In this document: piece by piece, positions 1 through 9,677 of the stretch
Layout: each line of letters starts with the position of its first letter
Position numbering within the stretch: position 1 is the stretch's first letter
Source: Photobacterium gaetbulicola Gung47
Lineage (GTDB): Bacteria > Pseudomonadota > Gammaproteobacteria > Enterobacterales > Vibrionaceae
Assembly (NCBI GenBank): GCA_000940995.1
Contig: CP005974.1
Coordinates: 2,046,001-2,110,000, forward strand
Reading direction: 5' to 3'
Length of the DNA stretch: 64,000 nucleotides
Notes under the pieces: model-generated
What the model was told of the DNA's origin: nothing
Database searches by the model: none
The model's input: the letters and a program-made list of their open reading frames with translations, nothing else
Made by a program: the position numbers and the translations under genes

Positions 1-730
1 TGGTGGCTTTATCGAAGGCTTCACGCAGTTTTTCAGGACAGTCAGGGATAATCCCCAGATCCATTACGTCACAACCGAATTTTTCCAATAGAGCACGGAT
101 GCCGTAGCGGTTGCTGTCGTAGATCTGACCCGCTTCCAGCGGCTCGCCAACCGGGCGAAGCTCATCACCGGTCGAGAAGAAAGCAACCACTGGGCGACGA
201 TAAACGGGCAGGGTAGCAATACCCAGAGAAGCCAGCAGTGGCATCTCGCGGGCGGTGATACGGTTGCCTTTTGCGACGACCACATCACCCTGATGAACAT
301 CATCACCAATAGGGCGGACGTTCTTGCCGTGAGAGACCTTGGCCGTGAAGCGGATGTTATCACCGTCGACATCGGTTTCTTCCTGCATGATAACGGTATC
401 AGCACCTTCTGGCATTTGAGCACCGGTCATGATGCGGATACATTCGCCAGGCTGGCAAACACCGTCGTAGGGGATGCCGGCAAATGACTTACCTGCCATG
501 CGCAAGGTATCTGTACTTTCCAGATCAGCACTGCGCAGGGCATAGCCATCCATTGCCGAGTTAGCAAAAGGGGGTACGTTAATTGGTGAGCAAATATCTT
601 CAGCCAGCACCAAGCCCATACCGTCAGAAAGAGAAACTGATGTTACATCTTTGAGTGGTTCAACCTGGTCAAGAATTTTAGTCAGTGCGGTTTCGACTGG
701 CATTAAGCCTGGAGTGTCACAACATCCCAT
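1..730 (-). CDS. moeA: molybdopterin molybdenumtransferase MoeA, 3' end outside window
   Basis: Reading leftward from an ATG at 730 gives about 243 codons open to the window edge, so the C-terminal part is missing. The translation shows MoeA features: an N-terminal stretch with SAMDGYAL, then GDDVHQGD, and the MPT-binding-fold motif STGDELRPVGEPLEAGQIYD near the cut end. MoeA inserts molybdate into adenylylated molybdopterin, the last step of molybdenum cofactor synthesis, in the cytoplasm. It is divergent from folE across about 236 bases, an arrangement known in vibrios. Confidence is high from the conserved motifs although the gene is incomplete. Confidence 0.93.
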   Translation of the reverse strand, partial: MGCCDTPGLMPVETALTKILDQVEPLKDVTSVSLSDGMGLVLAEDICSPINVPPFANSAMDGYALRSADLESTDTLRMAGKSFAGIPYDGVCQPGECIRIMTGAQMPEGADTVIMQEETDVDGDNIRFTAKVSHGKNVRPIGDDVHQGDVVVAKGNRITAREMPLLASLGIATLPVYRRPVVAFFSTGDELRPVGEPLEAGQIYDSNRYGIRALLEKFGCDVMDLGIIPDCPEKLREAFDKAT

Positions 731-966
731 AATAGGTATCCGTCTATCGTCGTTATATGTTTTAGTGGCGTAATTATGACAAAAAAAGGTCACTAGCACT
801 AATACCTGAGTAGTTTTGTAGTGTAATTCCTAGTGTATTTTTGATCATTTAAAGGTATCCTTCCGTCTCAAAGTTTGCTGGCACTCGTATTTGGGCGTGT
901 TTTGTACATATAAGTAACTAAAATTACTTGATGTTTGCCTTAAGCCCAGCCGGTTGGAGGAAAAGA

Positions 967-1620
967 ATGACTGCATTTAGCGAATCTGCATTGAAGGTGC
1001 GCCAAGCACTGGTTGAGCGTGGCCTAGAAACCCCGATGACTGACAAGGTGGTAAGCCGCGAAGAAAAGAAGGAAAAAATCGAGTATCACATGCGTGAGAT
1101 CCTCGAGCTTCTTTCACTGGATTTAACCGATGACAGCCTGGTTGAAACTCCCCATCGAATCGCGAAAATGTATGTTGACGAAGTGTTTTCTGGTCTAGAT
1201 TACGCCAACTTCCCGAAGATCACCGTCATCGAGAACAAGATGAAGTGTGATGAAATGGTTCGCGTGAAAGACATTACCCTGACCAGTACCTGTGAGCACC
1301 ACTTGGTGACTATTGATGGTACTGCGACAGTCGCTTACATTCCGCGCGGTAAGATCATTGGCCTGTCCAAGATCAATCGTATCGTCCGTTTCTTTGCCCA
1401 GCGCCCGCAGGTACAGGAGCGTATGACCCAACAAATTTTGGTGGCACTGCAAACCCTGCTGGAAAGCGATGATGTTGCGGTCACCATGGATGCAACCCAC
1501 TACTGCGTGAAAGCGCGCGGTGTAATGGATGCGACCAGTACCACGACGACAACAGCCTTGGGTGGTATTTTTAAGCGCAACCCAGCCACCCGCGCTGAAT
1601 TTCTGCACGGCCTGCGTTAA
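967..1620 (+). CDS. folE: GTP cyclohydrolase I FolE
   Basis: A 217-residue protein almost colinear with E. coli FolE (222 aa). It converts GTP to 7,8-dihydroneopterin triphosphate, the first step of folate synthesis. Zinc ligands are visible in TSTCEHH (about residues 106-112) and in HYCVKARG, and the core DYANFPKITVIENKMK, GLSKINRIVRFFAQRPQVQE is intact. An upstream ATG at 928 is in frame, but the ATG at 967 has a strong GGAGGA ribosome site seven bases before it and matches the usual family length, so I use that start. A hairpin terminator follows directly. Confidence 0.97.
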   Translation: MTAFSESALKVRQALVERGLETPMTDKVVSREEKKEKIEYHMREILELLSLDLTDDSLVETPHRIAKMYVDEVFSGLDYANFPKITVIENKMKCDEMVRVKDITLTSTCEHHLVTIDGTATVAYIPRGKIIGLSKINRIVRFFAQRPQVQERMTQQILVALQTLLESDDVAVTMDATHYCVKARGVMDATSTTTTTALGGIFKRNPATRAEFLHGLR

Positions 1621-1660
1621 TCTTTATTTGACGCCCATCTAGAATAATTTATTATGAAAC

Positions 1661-1690
1661 AAGCCAGTAGATAACCTACTGGCTTTTTTG
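1661..1690 (+). terminator. Rho-independent terminator after folE
   Basis: AAGCCAGTAG pairs with CTACTGGCTT around a short ATAAC loop and is followed by six T residues. It ends the folE transcript 40 bases after the stop codon and separates it from the LysR gene. Confidence 0.85.
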
Positions 1691-1726
1691 TAGCTATCGT
1701 TTTTTCATCTGGATACTGAAAGGCTT

Positions 1727-2650
1727 ATGGATTTAATTAAACTATCCCGAATCAGCATGAAGCATCTCATTACACTGCATGTGATGCTGGACACGCTCAG
1801 TGTCACTGCCAGTGCTGAGCGGTTATGCCTGAGCCCGTCCTCTGTCAGTAAAACCTTGACCCAGTTGAGGGAGAGCCTCAATGATGAGCTGTTCTACCGC
1901 CATGGTAACCAGCTTGTCGCGACGCCGCTGGCGCGCCGCCTGGGGCCAACCGTGCATCAGATGATCAACGAGATGAACCAGATGTTGACGCAGGAGGCTT
2001 TTGATCCGGCGTCTTACCAGGGGCGTTTTTCGTTGGCGATGCGCGAAAGCACCTTCGAATTGTTAGCGGCCAAGCTCAGTGCCAGAGTGTTGGAGCAAGC
2101 GCCGGGTATGCGGTTGGAAATTTGGTCGCGGGACAACATGGGTTTTGACAGCCTTGCCAAAGGCCAGTTGGATTTTATTATCTTGCCCCATGACAAGAGC
2201 CAGCCGCCGAGCACCCAGAATAATTTGGTTTGGGAAACCTTATTAGATGACGAAATGGTGTGCTTGATGAATCCTAACCATCCGCTGGCAGGCAAGAAAC
2301 TGACCATCGATGATTACCTGAGCTACGGTCACGTTGGTATTACTGATAACGACTTGAATGTGCCGTTTTTCGAGCTGCAGCTTGCCCAGCAGCACCAGAA
2401 ACGCAAAATTGCGGTTCATGTGCCGGATTTTGGTGGCGCAGCCTTGATGTGCCACCACAGTGATTTGTTATTCACTTGCTCGCGTCAATGGGCCGATGTC
2501 GCTCTTCAGGCCAAAGCGTTAATCACCAAACCGTTGCCTTTCAATTACGGCGAAGTGTCTTACAGTCTTGTCTGGCACCAGCCGAGTATGAATGATCCGG
2601 CTCAGCGTTGGCTGTACGAGCAAATTATTTCGGTCGCCAAAGGGTCATAG
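1727..2650 (+). CDS. LysR-family transcriptional regulator
   Basis: A 307-residue protein with an N-terminal winged helix-turn-helix (about residues 10-70, VTASAERLCLSPSSVSKTLT) and a substrate-binding effector domain from about 95 onward. The N-terminal layout resembles the LeuO/NodD-like branch, but I cannot name an ortholog. Its own neighbours are folE upstream, separated by a terminator, and a convergent AraC gene downstream. LysR regulators often control adjacent divergent genes, yet none is divergent here, so its target is unknown. Confidence 0.88.
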   Translation: MDLIKLSRISMKHLITLHVMLDTLSVTASAERLCLSPSSVSKTLTQLRESLNDELFYRHGNQLVATPLARRLGPTVHQMINEMNQMLTQEAFDPASYQGRFSLAMRESTFELLAAKLSARVLEQAPGMRLEIWSRDNMGFDSLAKGQLDFIILPHDKSQPPSTQNNLVWETLLDDEMVCLMNPNHPLAGKKLTIDDYLSYGHVGITDNDLNVPFFELQLAQQHQKRKIAVHVPDFGGAALMCHHSDLLFTCSRQWADVALQAKALITKPLPFNYGEVSYSLVWHQPSMNDPAQRWLYEQIISVAKGS

Positions 2651-2700
2651 CTTCTAGGGTGTCGTGCATAAAAGACAAGGTACCAAGTGCGCTGCAAGGG

Positions 2701-3753
2701 TTAGGTTTTGTTGCCGGCCCGAGTGCTTTTACGGTATTGCGAAGGGCTTATGCCGGTCCACTTTTGGAAGGCATGGCGAAAATTGGCACTGTCTGAAAAG
2801 CCGATGCGTTCGGCAATCTCATCCAGGCTCATGTGCGTCGTCTTTAGATAATCTTTGGCCAGGTTAGAGCGTACTTGATCCAGCAAGGACTGATAGCTTG
2901 TGCCCAGGTTGGTCAAGCGCCGGCGAAGGGTACGTGAAGACATGGAAAAGTGGTCAGCGACCTGTTCGATGCTCGGGTAGCGTCCTGAGCATTCAACAAA
3001 GAACAACGAGACTTTGTCGGCCAATGTCGTAGGGTGGCTTAGCTTAGAGAGCATGTCATCGCAAGACTGCAGGCACATTTTCAACGTCAGAGGGTTGGTT
3101 GTTGGCAGCGGGCGTGCCAGCCACTCCGAGTCAAAATGCCATTCGAGTTTGTTGCTGTTGAATACCACGGGGCATTGGAAGATTTCTTGGTACAGGTGGC
3201 TGTAGCTCGGCTCGGGAAAAGGAAAGTAGAGTTTCTGAGCTGGGAAGCGTGTCTGGGTGACTTCTTCGCATAGTGATTTGATGGCACTGAACCAGTATTC
3301 GGCACAGAAACGGAGTAGTTTTGCATCGAGCTCCAGCAGCTCTTCGCCACTGAATCCACCGATATCTCCATTGATCCACATTTTTTTGCGTAATACCGGA
3401 CCCGCGAGGCGGAGGTATTTAAAGCCAATAAGCAGTGCCTCACCGAGAGTCGCACTGCTGAAGACGGCATAGCCGAGGACACCAAAATCACTAAATCGAG
3501 CTTGGTTGCCTACTAGCAGGCCAAGTCCGGGCTGAGAGGATAAATCGATGGCATTAGCAAATACTGCCAATTTATCCCGGTAGCGAATGTGGGTGTTGGG
3601 TGAGGCCAGATCATCAGGTGTTAGGTTGCTGCCCGAGAGTAAGGTTTCAACAGCAATTCCTTCTTTCTCGAGCATTTTTACCAAGAGTTGAATATCTAAT
3701 ATACCGTAAGTGTAATCGTTGGCACTCGGGGCGTAATCAGCAATATATTCCAT
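2701..3753 (-). CDS. AraC-family regulator with arabinose-binding-like N-terminal domain
   Basis: A 350-residue protein. The C-terminal 100 residues form the two helix-turn-helix AraC domain: HFSMSSRTLRRRLTNLGTSY, then EIAERIGFSDSANFRHAFQK and the closing WTGISPSQYR. The N-terminal part (about 20-220) fits the arabinose-binding-domain type seen in regulators of catabolic genes. It is divergent from the aldehyde dehydrogenase operon across 160 bases containing a palindrome at 3855-3870. By analogy with other divergently placed AraC genes it probably activates that operon in response to an alcohol, aldehyde or acid; this is inference. Confidence 0.9.
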   Translation of the reverse strand: MEYIADYAPSANDYTYGILDIQLLVKMLEKEGIAVETLLSGSNLTPDDLASPNTHIRYRDKLAVFANAIDLSSQPGLGLLVGNQARFSDFGVLGYAVFSSATLGEALLIGFKYLRLAGPVLRKKMWINGDIGGFSGEELLELDAKLLRFCAEYWFSAIKSLCEEVTQTRFPAQKLYFPFPEPSYSHLYQEIFQCPVVFNSNKLEWHFDSEWLARPLPTTNPLTLKMCLQSCDDMLSKLSHPTTLADKVSLFFVECSGRYPSIEQVADHFSMSSRTLRRRLTNLGTSYQSLLDQVRSNLAKDYLKTTHMSLDEIAERIGFSDSANFRHAFQKWTGISPSQYRKSTRAGNKT

Positions 3754-3854
3754 ATTTTAATTCTAGATTGACCATACGCAACAGATTACCACAAACATTT
3801 ACTCACTTTATTGGGTTGTCCGTATTTCACCTATTATTGTCTGCTTGCGACCTG

Positions 3855-3870
3855 TGATTAATGTTAATCA
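3855..3870. promoter_or_regulatory. palindrome in the AraC/aldehyde dehydrogenase divergent promoter
   Basis: TGATTAA-TG-TTAATCA is a perfect 7-base inverted repeat about 45 bases before the aldehyde dehydrogenase start and 100 bases before the AraC gene. It may be a regulator binding site. It is not an FNR box, because the spacing between half-sites is wrong. Confidence 0.4.
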
Positions 3871-3913
3871 AATGTTGTACTGTGACGGTATTACTATGAG
3901 GTGAATTTTTACT

Positions 3914-5389
3914 ATGAGTGAACCGTGTATTGTCGCCAATCAACAAACGATGCCACATGATTCCAGTCAAGTTGATGATTTGAATGATAAATTCATAGCC
4001 TTGCAACGTGCTTTCAGACAAGAACCGTATCCAAGTATTCCATTGAGGAAAGAGCGTCTAACAGCGCTGAAATCCCAGTTGAGCCGCTATCAGCAGCTGC
4101 TGGCTGATGCCATGAGCCTTGATTTTGGCCATCGCTCGCACACGGAGTCTATTCTGGCTGACGTGCTGGCGCCGATTTTAGATATCAACCATGTACTCAG
4201 TCACATCAAGCGGTGGTCAAAGCCAAGCCGTAGGCCGACAGAGTGGCTATTTAAAGGCAATAAGCTTCAGGTGCGCTATCAACCCAAGGGGATTGTCGGC
4301 ATTATCTGCCCGTGGAACTTCCCTTTGTATCTATCAATCGGGCCGATGATCACGGCGTTGGCAGCGGGTAATCGCTGCATGATCAAAATGCCACCCAACT
4401 GCCCGCAAACCACCGCAGTACTCAAGCGGATGCTGGCCGAGATCTACAGTGAGGATCTGGTGTGTATTATTGAGGGGGAGCATCCCCAAGCGATGGAGAT
4501 TTCCCACCTGCCTTTCGACCATCTGGTTTTCACCGGCTCACCGGCAAGCGGCAAACATATCATGGCCAATGCTGCGGCCAATTTGACCCCTGTAACGCTT
4601 GAGCTGGGGGGTAAGTCACCGGCTATTGTGTTTGATGACTATGAGATAGAAAAAGCAGCTGAACGCATCGCCCACGGCAAAGGGCTCAACTCGGGGCAGA
4701 TCTGTATTGCCCCGGACTACGCCATGGTACCAAGGGAAAAAGTCGAGAATTTTGTTGCTGCCGTGCAGAAGGCAAACCGAGCAATGTACCCGAGCCTGAG
4801 TGGTAACCCCGATATCACGAATTTAGTCGATGAGGCGCAAGAAGCCCGATTTATGGCGCTGGTGGAGGATGCCGAGCAAAAAGGTGCGGTCATTGTTCGC
4901 TGCGGTGAGAAGGGGGAGGGGCGTCAGTATCCGTTGCATATCGTTACTTCACTGTCGCCGGCGATGCGCATTTGCCAAGAGGAAATTTTTGGACCGCTGT
5001 TACCCGTGTACGGGTATGACGAACTCGATGATGTTGTCGAGCATATCCAGTCGCGGCCCCGGCCACTGGCCTGTTACTTGTTCAGCCATGATACTGAGCG
5101 GCGGGAATGGGTGCTGACCCATACCCATAGTGGAGGCGTTACCATCAATGATTGGGGGTGGCATGTACTCAACCATGCAGTGCCCTTTGGTGGTACGGGC
5201 AACTCTGGAATAGGTAACTACCATGGAGAAGAAGGCTTTCGTGAACTAAGCCATGCCCGCTCGGTATTGGAAATGAAGCCTTGGTTTCCGATCCAAATTT
5301 TCAGCCCACCATATGGCGGCCTGCTACAACGTTTGATATTGCGAATGTTCGTTGGCAAGCCTGATCCCAGCTTGATTGATAAAAAATAA
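3914..5389 (+). CDS. aldehyde dehydrogenase, coniferyl-aldehyde dehydrogenase-like
   Basis: A 491-residue NAD(P)-dependent aldehyde dehydrogenase. Visible landmarks are the cofactor region GIICPWNFPL, the catalytic glutamate in LELGGKSP, the catalytic cysteine in NSGQICIAPDY, and the EEIFGPLLPV motif. The fold subtype resembles the CalB/fatty-aldehyde group, which ends in a hydrophobic tail; here the C-terminus (FSPPYGGLLQRLILRMF) is hydrophobic. It should oxidise an aldehyde to the acid. First gene of an operon with an acyl-CoA ligase and a GMC alcohol dehydrogenase, so the aldehyde is likely produced by the latter. True substrate is unknown. Confidence 0.9.
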   Translation: MSEPCIVANQQTMPHDSSQVDDLNDKFIALQRAFRQEPYPSIPLRKERLTALKSQLSRYQQLLADAMSLDFGHRSHTESILADVLAPILDINHVLSHIKRWSKPSRRPTEWLFKGNKLQVRYQPKGIVGIICPWNFPLYLSIGPMITALAAGNRCMIKMPPNCPQTTAVLKRMLAEIYSEDLVCIIEGEHPQAMEISHLPFDHLVFTGSPASGKHIMANAAANLTPVTLELGGKSPAIVFDDYEIEKAAERIAHGKGLNSGQICIAPDYAMVPREKVENFVAAVQKANRAMYPSLSGNPDITNLVDEAQEARFMALVEDAEQKGAVIVRCGEKGEGRQYPLHIVTSLSPAMRICQEEIFGPLLPVYGYDELDDVVEHIQSRPRPLACYLFSHDTERREWVLTHTHSGGVTINDWGWHVLNHAVPFGGTGNSGIGNYHGEEGFRELSHARSVLEMKPWFPIQIFSPPYGGLLQRLILRMFVGKPDPSLIDKK

Positions 5390-5503
5390 TTGCAGTCGTT
5401 GTTACTCGTTATTTAAAGGCTCACTAGTGTGAAATAACAGCGCTAGTGGGCCAAGCAGTACCCCTTTTCTAATGTGAAATAAAACCATAACAAGAGGTCG
5501 TAA

Positions 5504-7054
5504 ATGCTGAATCTTGCTGTAAATCTAGAACGCTGTGCAACATTGTATCCATCCAAAAATGCACTAACGTGTGCGGGTCAAAATCTTAGCTTTAGCCAGT
5601 TGAACGTGTTGGCCAATCAGATTGCCAACGGGTTGAAAGGGCTCGGCTTGGTGCCCGGGGACAAAGTCGCGCTTTCATCTCCGAACCTGCCGTACTTTCC
5701 TGCTATCTATTATGGAATCTTAAAAGCTGGCTGTACGGTCGTGCCTCTTAATGTCTTATTCAAAGCCAGAGAGGTCGCATACCACCTGGAAGACTCAGAA
5801 GCAAAAGCCTACTTTTGTTTTGAAGGGACTCCCGAGATGCCGATTGGCGAGATGGGACGTAGTGGGTTTACTCAGGCAAGCAGCTGTAAACACTTTATTC
5901 AAATTCCAACCCCCGGACATACTTTGCCTGCTCATGAGGGAGAAATCCATTTTGCTGAGTGGGTCGAGAAGCAATCTACATATTGTGATGTTTACCCCAG
6001 TGCCGGGGATGATACTGCGGTGATCCTCTACACCTCGGGCACGACGGGGCGACCGAAGGGGGCAGAGCTGACGCATACGAATATGCTGACCAATGCCATG
6101 GCGTCGCAAAATCTGATGCGGCTCTCTAAGCTGGATACGACTCTTATCACCTTGCCGTTATTCCATAGCTTTGGCCAAACAGTGTTGATGAATGCATCGA
6201 TACTGAGTGGCAGTAGTATGGTCCTGATCCCCAGATTTGATCCCGACGCGGTACTGGAAGCGCTTGATGCGTATCAAGTTACGGTTTTTGCCGGTGTCCC
6301 GACGATGTATATCGCCTTGTTGGCGGCTTGTGAACATCATCAATCGCTGATTGAGCGGTTGTCGGAGAAGCTGAGGCTAGGCATTTCTGGCGGCGCCTCT
6401 ATGCCGGTTGAGATCATTAAGCAATTTGAAAGTCGGTTCAATATTCCGATCCTTGAGGGGTACGGGCTATCTGAAACCGCCCCTGTCGCCACATTTAACC
6501 ATGTTGATGCCAAGCGTATTCCCGGTAGTGTCGGCCAACCTCTGTGTGCAACGGCGATCAAAATTATTGATTTGAACGGCGATGATGTACCCGCGGGCGA
6601 GCTTGGCGAAATCTGTATTAATAGCCCGAGTGTCATGAAGGGCTATTACAACCGTCCGGAAGCCACTGAGGAAGTGTTGGTGGACGGCTGGTTCCGCACC
6701 GGGGATATCGGCCGGCTCGATAGTAGCGGTTACCTCTACATTGTTGACCGTATAAAGGAAATGATTGTGCGCGGTGGCTATAACGTCTATCCACGCGAGG
6801 TAGAAGAAATCCTCATGGCACACGAAGCCGTGGCTATGGTTGCTGTTGTTGGGTTACCCCATGCCGTACATGGCGAAGAAATACATGCGTTTGTTGTCTT
6901 GGATAACAACCACGAAGCGGATGAACAAACCCTCAAGGCATGGTGTAAAGCTCAGTTGGCCGATTATAAATACCCAAGGCACGTTCATTTTAGGGCGCAA
7001 TTGCCGATGAGTGCGACAGGCAAGATTTTAAAGCGAAAACTCACCGCAGAATAA
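5504..7054 (+). CDS. AMP-forming acyl-CoA ligase (AlkK/FadD-like)
   Basis: A 516-residue ANL-superfamily enzyme. The AMP-binding P-loop reads LYTSGTTGRPKGAELTH (about residues 177-193), followed by GYGLSETAP, the GWFRTGDIG hinge region and the C-terminal lysine in SATGKILKRKL, so all catalytic elements are present. It activates a carboxylic acid to acyl-CoA with ATP. Placed 114 bases after the aldehyde dehydrogenase and 12 bases before the GMC dehydrogenase, it should channel the acid made by the aldehyde dehydrogenase into beta-oxidation. Chain length cannot be read from sequence. Confidence 0.92.
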   Translation: MLNLAVNLERCATLYPSKNALTCAGQNLSFSQLNVLANQIANGLKGLGLVPGDKVALSSPNLPYFPAIYYGILKAGCTVVPLNVLFKAREVAYHLEDSEAKAYFCFEGTPEMPIGEMGRSGFTQASSCKHFIQIPTPGHTLPAHEGEIHFAEWVEKQSTYCDVYPSAGDDTAVILYTSGTTGRPKGAELTHTNMLTNAMASQNLMRLSKLDTTLITLPLFHSFGQTVLMNASILSGSSMVLIPRFDPDAVLEALDAYQVTVFAGVPTMYIALLAACEHHQSLIERLSEKLRLGISGGASMPVEIIKQFESRFNIPILEGYGLSETAPVATFNHVDAKRIPGSVGQPLCATAIKIIDLNGDDVPAGELGEICINSPSVMKGYYNRPEATEEVLVDGWFRTGDIGRLDSSGYLYIVDRIKEMIVRGGYNVYPREVEEILMAHEAVAMVAVVGLPHAVHGEEIHAFVVLDNNHEADEQTLKAWCKAQLADYKYPRHVHFRAQLPMSATGKILKRKLTAE

Positions 7055-7066
7055 GTCAGGAGCAGC

Positions 7067-8740
7067 ATGATGAAGGACTATGACTATATTGTTGTCGGCG
7101 GTGGCTCAGCAGGCTGTGTACTGGCCGCTCGGTTATCAGAGGACCCGCAAGTGACAGTCTGTTTAGTCGAGGCGGGTGGGACAGATAACAGTATGCTTAT
7201 TCGTGCGCCTATTGGATCCGTCGCGATGTTGCCCACCAAGCTGAATAACTGGGCCTTTGAGACCGTTCCCCAGCCGGGGCTCAATGGCCGTAAGGGGTAT
7301 CAGCCCAGAGGAAAAACCTTGGGGGGCTCAAGTTCAATTAACGCCATGATGTACGCCCGGGGACATCAAGCTGATTATGATCATTGGGCTAGCCTCGGCA
7401 ATGAGGGATGGAGTTACCAAGAATGCTTGCCGTATTTTAAGAAAGCAGAGAATAACGAGATCCATGCCGATGAGTACCATGGCCAAGGGGGACCATTGAA
7501 TGTCACGGATCTCCAGTGCCCGAGCAGCTTGTTAGCGCATTACCTCGAGGCTTGTGAGTCAATCGGGATCCCGGCGAACCCCGATGTCAATGGTGAACAG
7601 CAGTTCGGCGCCATGGCAACGCAAGTGACCCAGAAAAACGGTGAGCGATGCAGCGCGGCAAGGGCGTACCTCACGCCCAATAGAGATCGTGGGAATCTGA
7701 CGGTGCTGACCAAGGCAACCACAACGCGCGTGGTGGTTGAAGGTAAGCGAGCCGTGGGGGTGGAATTCAGTAAAGGAGGTCAGCGACAGGTCATTACCGC
7801 AACTCAAGAAGTGATTATCAGCGCCGGGGCGTTTGGCTCCCCGCAATTGCTGCAACTCTCGGGAATAGGGCACGGAAAAGATATTGCTCCCTTGGGTATT
7901 GATGTGATCCATGAATTGCCGGGGGTTGGTGAAAATTTGCAGGATCATATCGATTTAGTTCACAGCTTCGAATGCTGCAGCCGGTATGACACGTTTGGTT
8001 TCTCTGCAAGAATGCTGGCCACCATGAGCAAGGCTCTGCCGCAATGGCTGCTCAAGCGTCGTGGAAAAGTAACCAGCAACTTTGCCGAAGGGATCGGTTT
8101 CTTTTATTCAGAACCCAATGTCACCATTCCTGATCTTGAATTCGTGTTTGTGGTCGCCATCGTTGATGACCATGCCCGTAAAATTCATCTTCAGCACGGT
8201 TTTAGCTGCCATTTAACGTTATTGAGACCCAAAAGCCGGGGTACCGTCAAGCTGGAGAGCGCCGATCCGTTTGCGCCGCCCCGGATTGATCCCCAATTCT
8301 TCTCTCATCCCGATGATATGCCAGTGATGATTGCGGGGTGGAAAAAACAGAAACAGATGCTGATGAGCAAGGTATTCGACGGAATCAGAGGGGCAGAGCT
8401 ATATCCCGTTGATGAGTGCGACAATGCCGCAATAGAGCAAGATATTCGTAATCGAGCCGATACACAATACCATCCCGTCGGGACATGTAAAATGGGGCCA
8501 AGCTCTGATCCGATGGCTGTTGTCGATAGTGAGCTGCGGGTCCATGGCCTGAAAGGATTGAGGGTGGTAGACGCATCAATCATGCCGACCTTGGTGGGGG
8601 CAAACACCAATGCCCCGACGATTATGATTGCGGAAAAAGCGGCCGACAAAATAAAAGCGGCACGCACTGAGAAATGCCAGCGCACCAAGCAAGCCGGTAC
8701 GGCTGATAAAAGCCATTCGGTGGCCGAGCTTGGAGAATAA
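7067..8740 (+). CDS. GMC-family FAD alcohol dehydrogenase (AlkJ/choline dehydrogenase-like)
   Basis: A 557-residue GMC oxidoreductase. The N-terminus holds the FAD dinucleotide fold DYIVVGGGSAGCVLAARLSE, then the GMC signature PRGKTLGGSSSINAMMYARG, and near the C-terminus the catalytic histidine region YHPVGTCKMG and VDASIMPTLVGANTNAPT. Overall it resembles the Pseudomonas alcohol dehydrogenase AlkJ more than choline dehydrogenase, as no betaine genes are present. It starts 12 bases after the ligase with an AGGAG site, so the two are co-transcribed. Alcohol, aldehyde and acid steps to acyl-CoA are thus all encoded in one operon. It converges on yjjW. Confidence 0.9.
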   Translation: MMKDYDYIVVGGGSAGCVLAARLSEDPQVTVCLVEAGGTDNSMLIRAPIGSVAMLPTKLNNWAFETVPQPGLNGRKGYQPRGKTLGGSSSINAMMYARGHQADYDHWASLGNEGWSYQECLPYFKKAENNEIHADEYHGQGGPLNVTDLQCPSSLLAHYLEACESIGIPANPDVNGEQQFGAMATQVTQKNGERCSAARAYLTPNRDRGNLTVLTKATTTRVVVEGKRAVGVEFSKGGQRQVITATQEVIISAGAFGSPQLLQLSGIGHGKDIAPLGIDVIHELPGVGENLQDHIDLVHSFECCSRYDTFGFSARMLATMSKALPQWLLKRRGKVTSNFAEGIGFFYSEPNVTIPDLEFVFVVAIVDDHARKIHLQHGFSCHLTLLRPKSRGTVKLESADPFAPPRIDPQFFSHPDDMPVMIAGWKKQKQMLMSKVFDGIRGAELYPVDECDNAAIEQDIRNRADTQYHPVGTCKMGPSSDPMAVVDSELRVHGLKGLRVVDASIMPTLVGANTNAPTIMIAEKAADKIKAARTEKCQRTKQAGTADKSHSVAELGE

Positions 8741-8807
8741 TGGCAAAGCCCGTGTTATCTCCAAATCTCCAACCGATGAAGCGGGGGAGATACACAACGT
8801 GGAGAGT

Positions 8808-9677
8808 TTACGTTACGGGTTCACGGTAGAGAACACGCAGGCCTCGTTGGGTTAACTGCTTTGCAAACGCGTTTATCTGAGACGCGCTGCAGGGCGGCCA
8901 CTCAAGGGCCGGGCCCGTGACCCCATGGTGCTGAAAGGCATTTAGCCTGATTGTTGTGCGTGCCGGAAGGGCTGACAAATAGTGCGCCAGCGCATCAATT
9001 TCCTGTTCGAAATCTGTGATCGCCGGGATATGCAGCAGTCTGACTTCTTCGAGCTTATCGTGCTTGCCAAGCCAATCGATAGTTTGCATTACCCTGTGAT
9101 GGCTGCGACCGGTTAGCCAACGGTGGGTTTCTTCCTGCCACGCTTTTAGATCAACCATCGCGCCGTCCAATACCGGTAGCAGTTTTTCCCATCCCGTTTG
9201 GCTCAGGCTTCCGTTGGTATCTACCATGCAGGTGAGATGGCGCAAGCTTGGATCGGCCTTGATTGCGTTGAAGAGCTCGACAATGAACGGCAGCTGAAGC
9301 GTAGCCTCGCCGCCACTGACGGTGATCCCCGATAAAAACAGCTGATGCTTGCGGACAAGCTGCAATATGTCATCAACATTCATGGTTTGGGTCTTGGGAT
9401 TCGACTGGTTAGGACAAACGGCCAAGCAGCGATCGCAATGGGTGCATAGCTCTGCATTCCACCTGATGTGGCCTTCACTCATCGAAAGCGCATTGCTTGG
9501 GCAGGGGGCAACGCAGTCCCCGCAGTGGTTGCAGATCCCTATAGTATGCGGGTTGTGGCAATTTTTGCACTGGTAGTTACACCCTTGCAGGAAGATAACG
9601 AGCCTGTTGCCAGGCCCGTCGACACACGAGAAATTGAGGATCTTACTGACTGTCGCAGTAGCGCGGCGCTTGCTCAT
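8808..9677 (-). CDS. yjjW: YjjW-type glycyl-radical-enzyme activase
   Basis: A 289-residue radical SAM protein. The CNYQCKNC motif (CX3CX2C, about residues 33-40) binds the SAM-ligating iron-sulfur cluster, and two further cysteine-rich ferredoxin-like clusters follow (CNHCGDCVAPCPS and CTHCDRCLAVCP). This insertion is typical of activases of non-PFL glycyl radical enzymes. It overlaps the 3' end of yjjI by 35 bases, so the two are translationally coupled, and it should install the glycyl radical on that protein under anoxic conditions. E. coli YjjW has nearly the same length. Confidence 0.92.
   Translation of the reverse strand: MSKRRATATVSKILNFSCVDGPGNRLVIFLQGCNYQCKNCHNPHTIGICNHCGDCVAPCPSNALSMSEGHIRWNAELCTHCDRCLAVCPNQSNPKTQTMNVDDILQLVRKHQLFLSGITVSGGEATLQLPFIVELFNAIKADPSLRHLTCMVDTNGSLSQTGWEKLLPVLDGAMVDLKAWQEETHRWLTGRSHHRVMQTIDWLGKHDKLEEVRLLHIPAITDFEQEIDALAHYLSALPARTTIRLNAFQHHGVTGPALEWPPCSASQINAFAKQLTQRGLRVLYREPVT

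Noticed and set aside
1195..1608. 137-codon frame antisense to folE
   Set aside because: It is a shadow of a highly conserved gene on the other strand.
3855..3870. FNR or CRP site before the aldehyde dehydrogenase
   Set aside because: Spacing between half-sites fits neither consensus; kept only as an unnamed palindrome.
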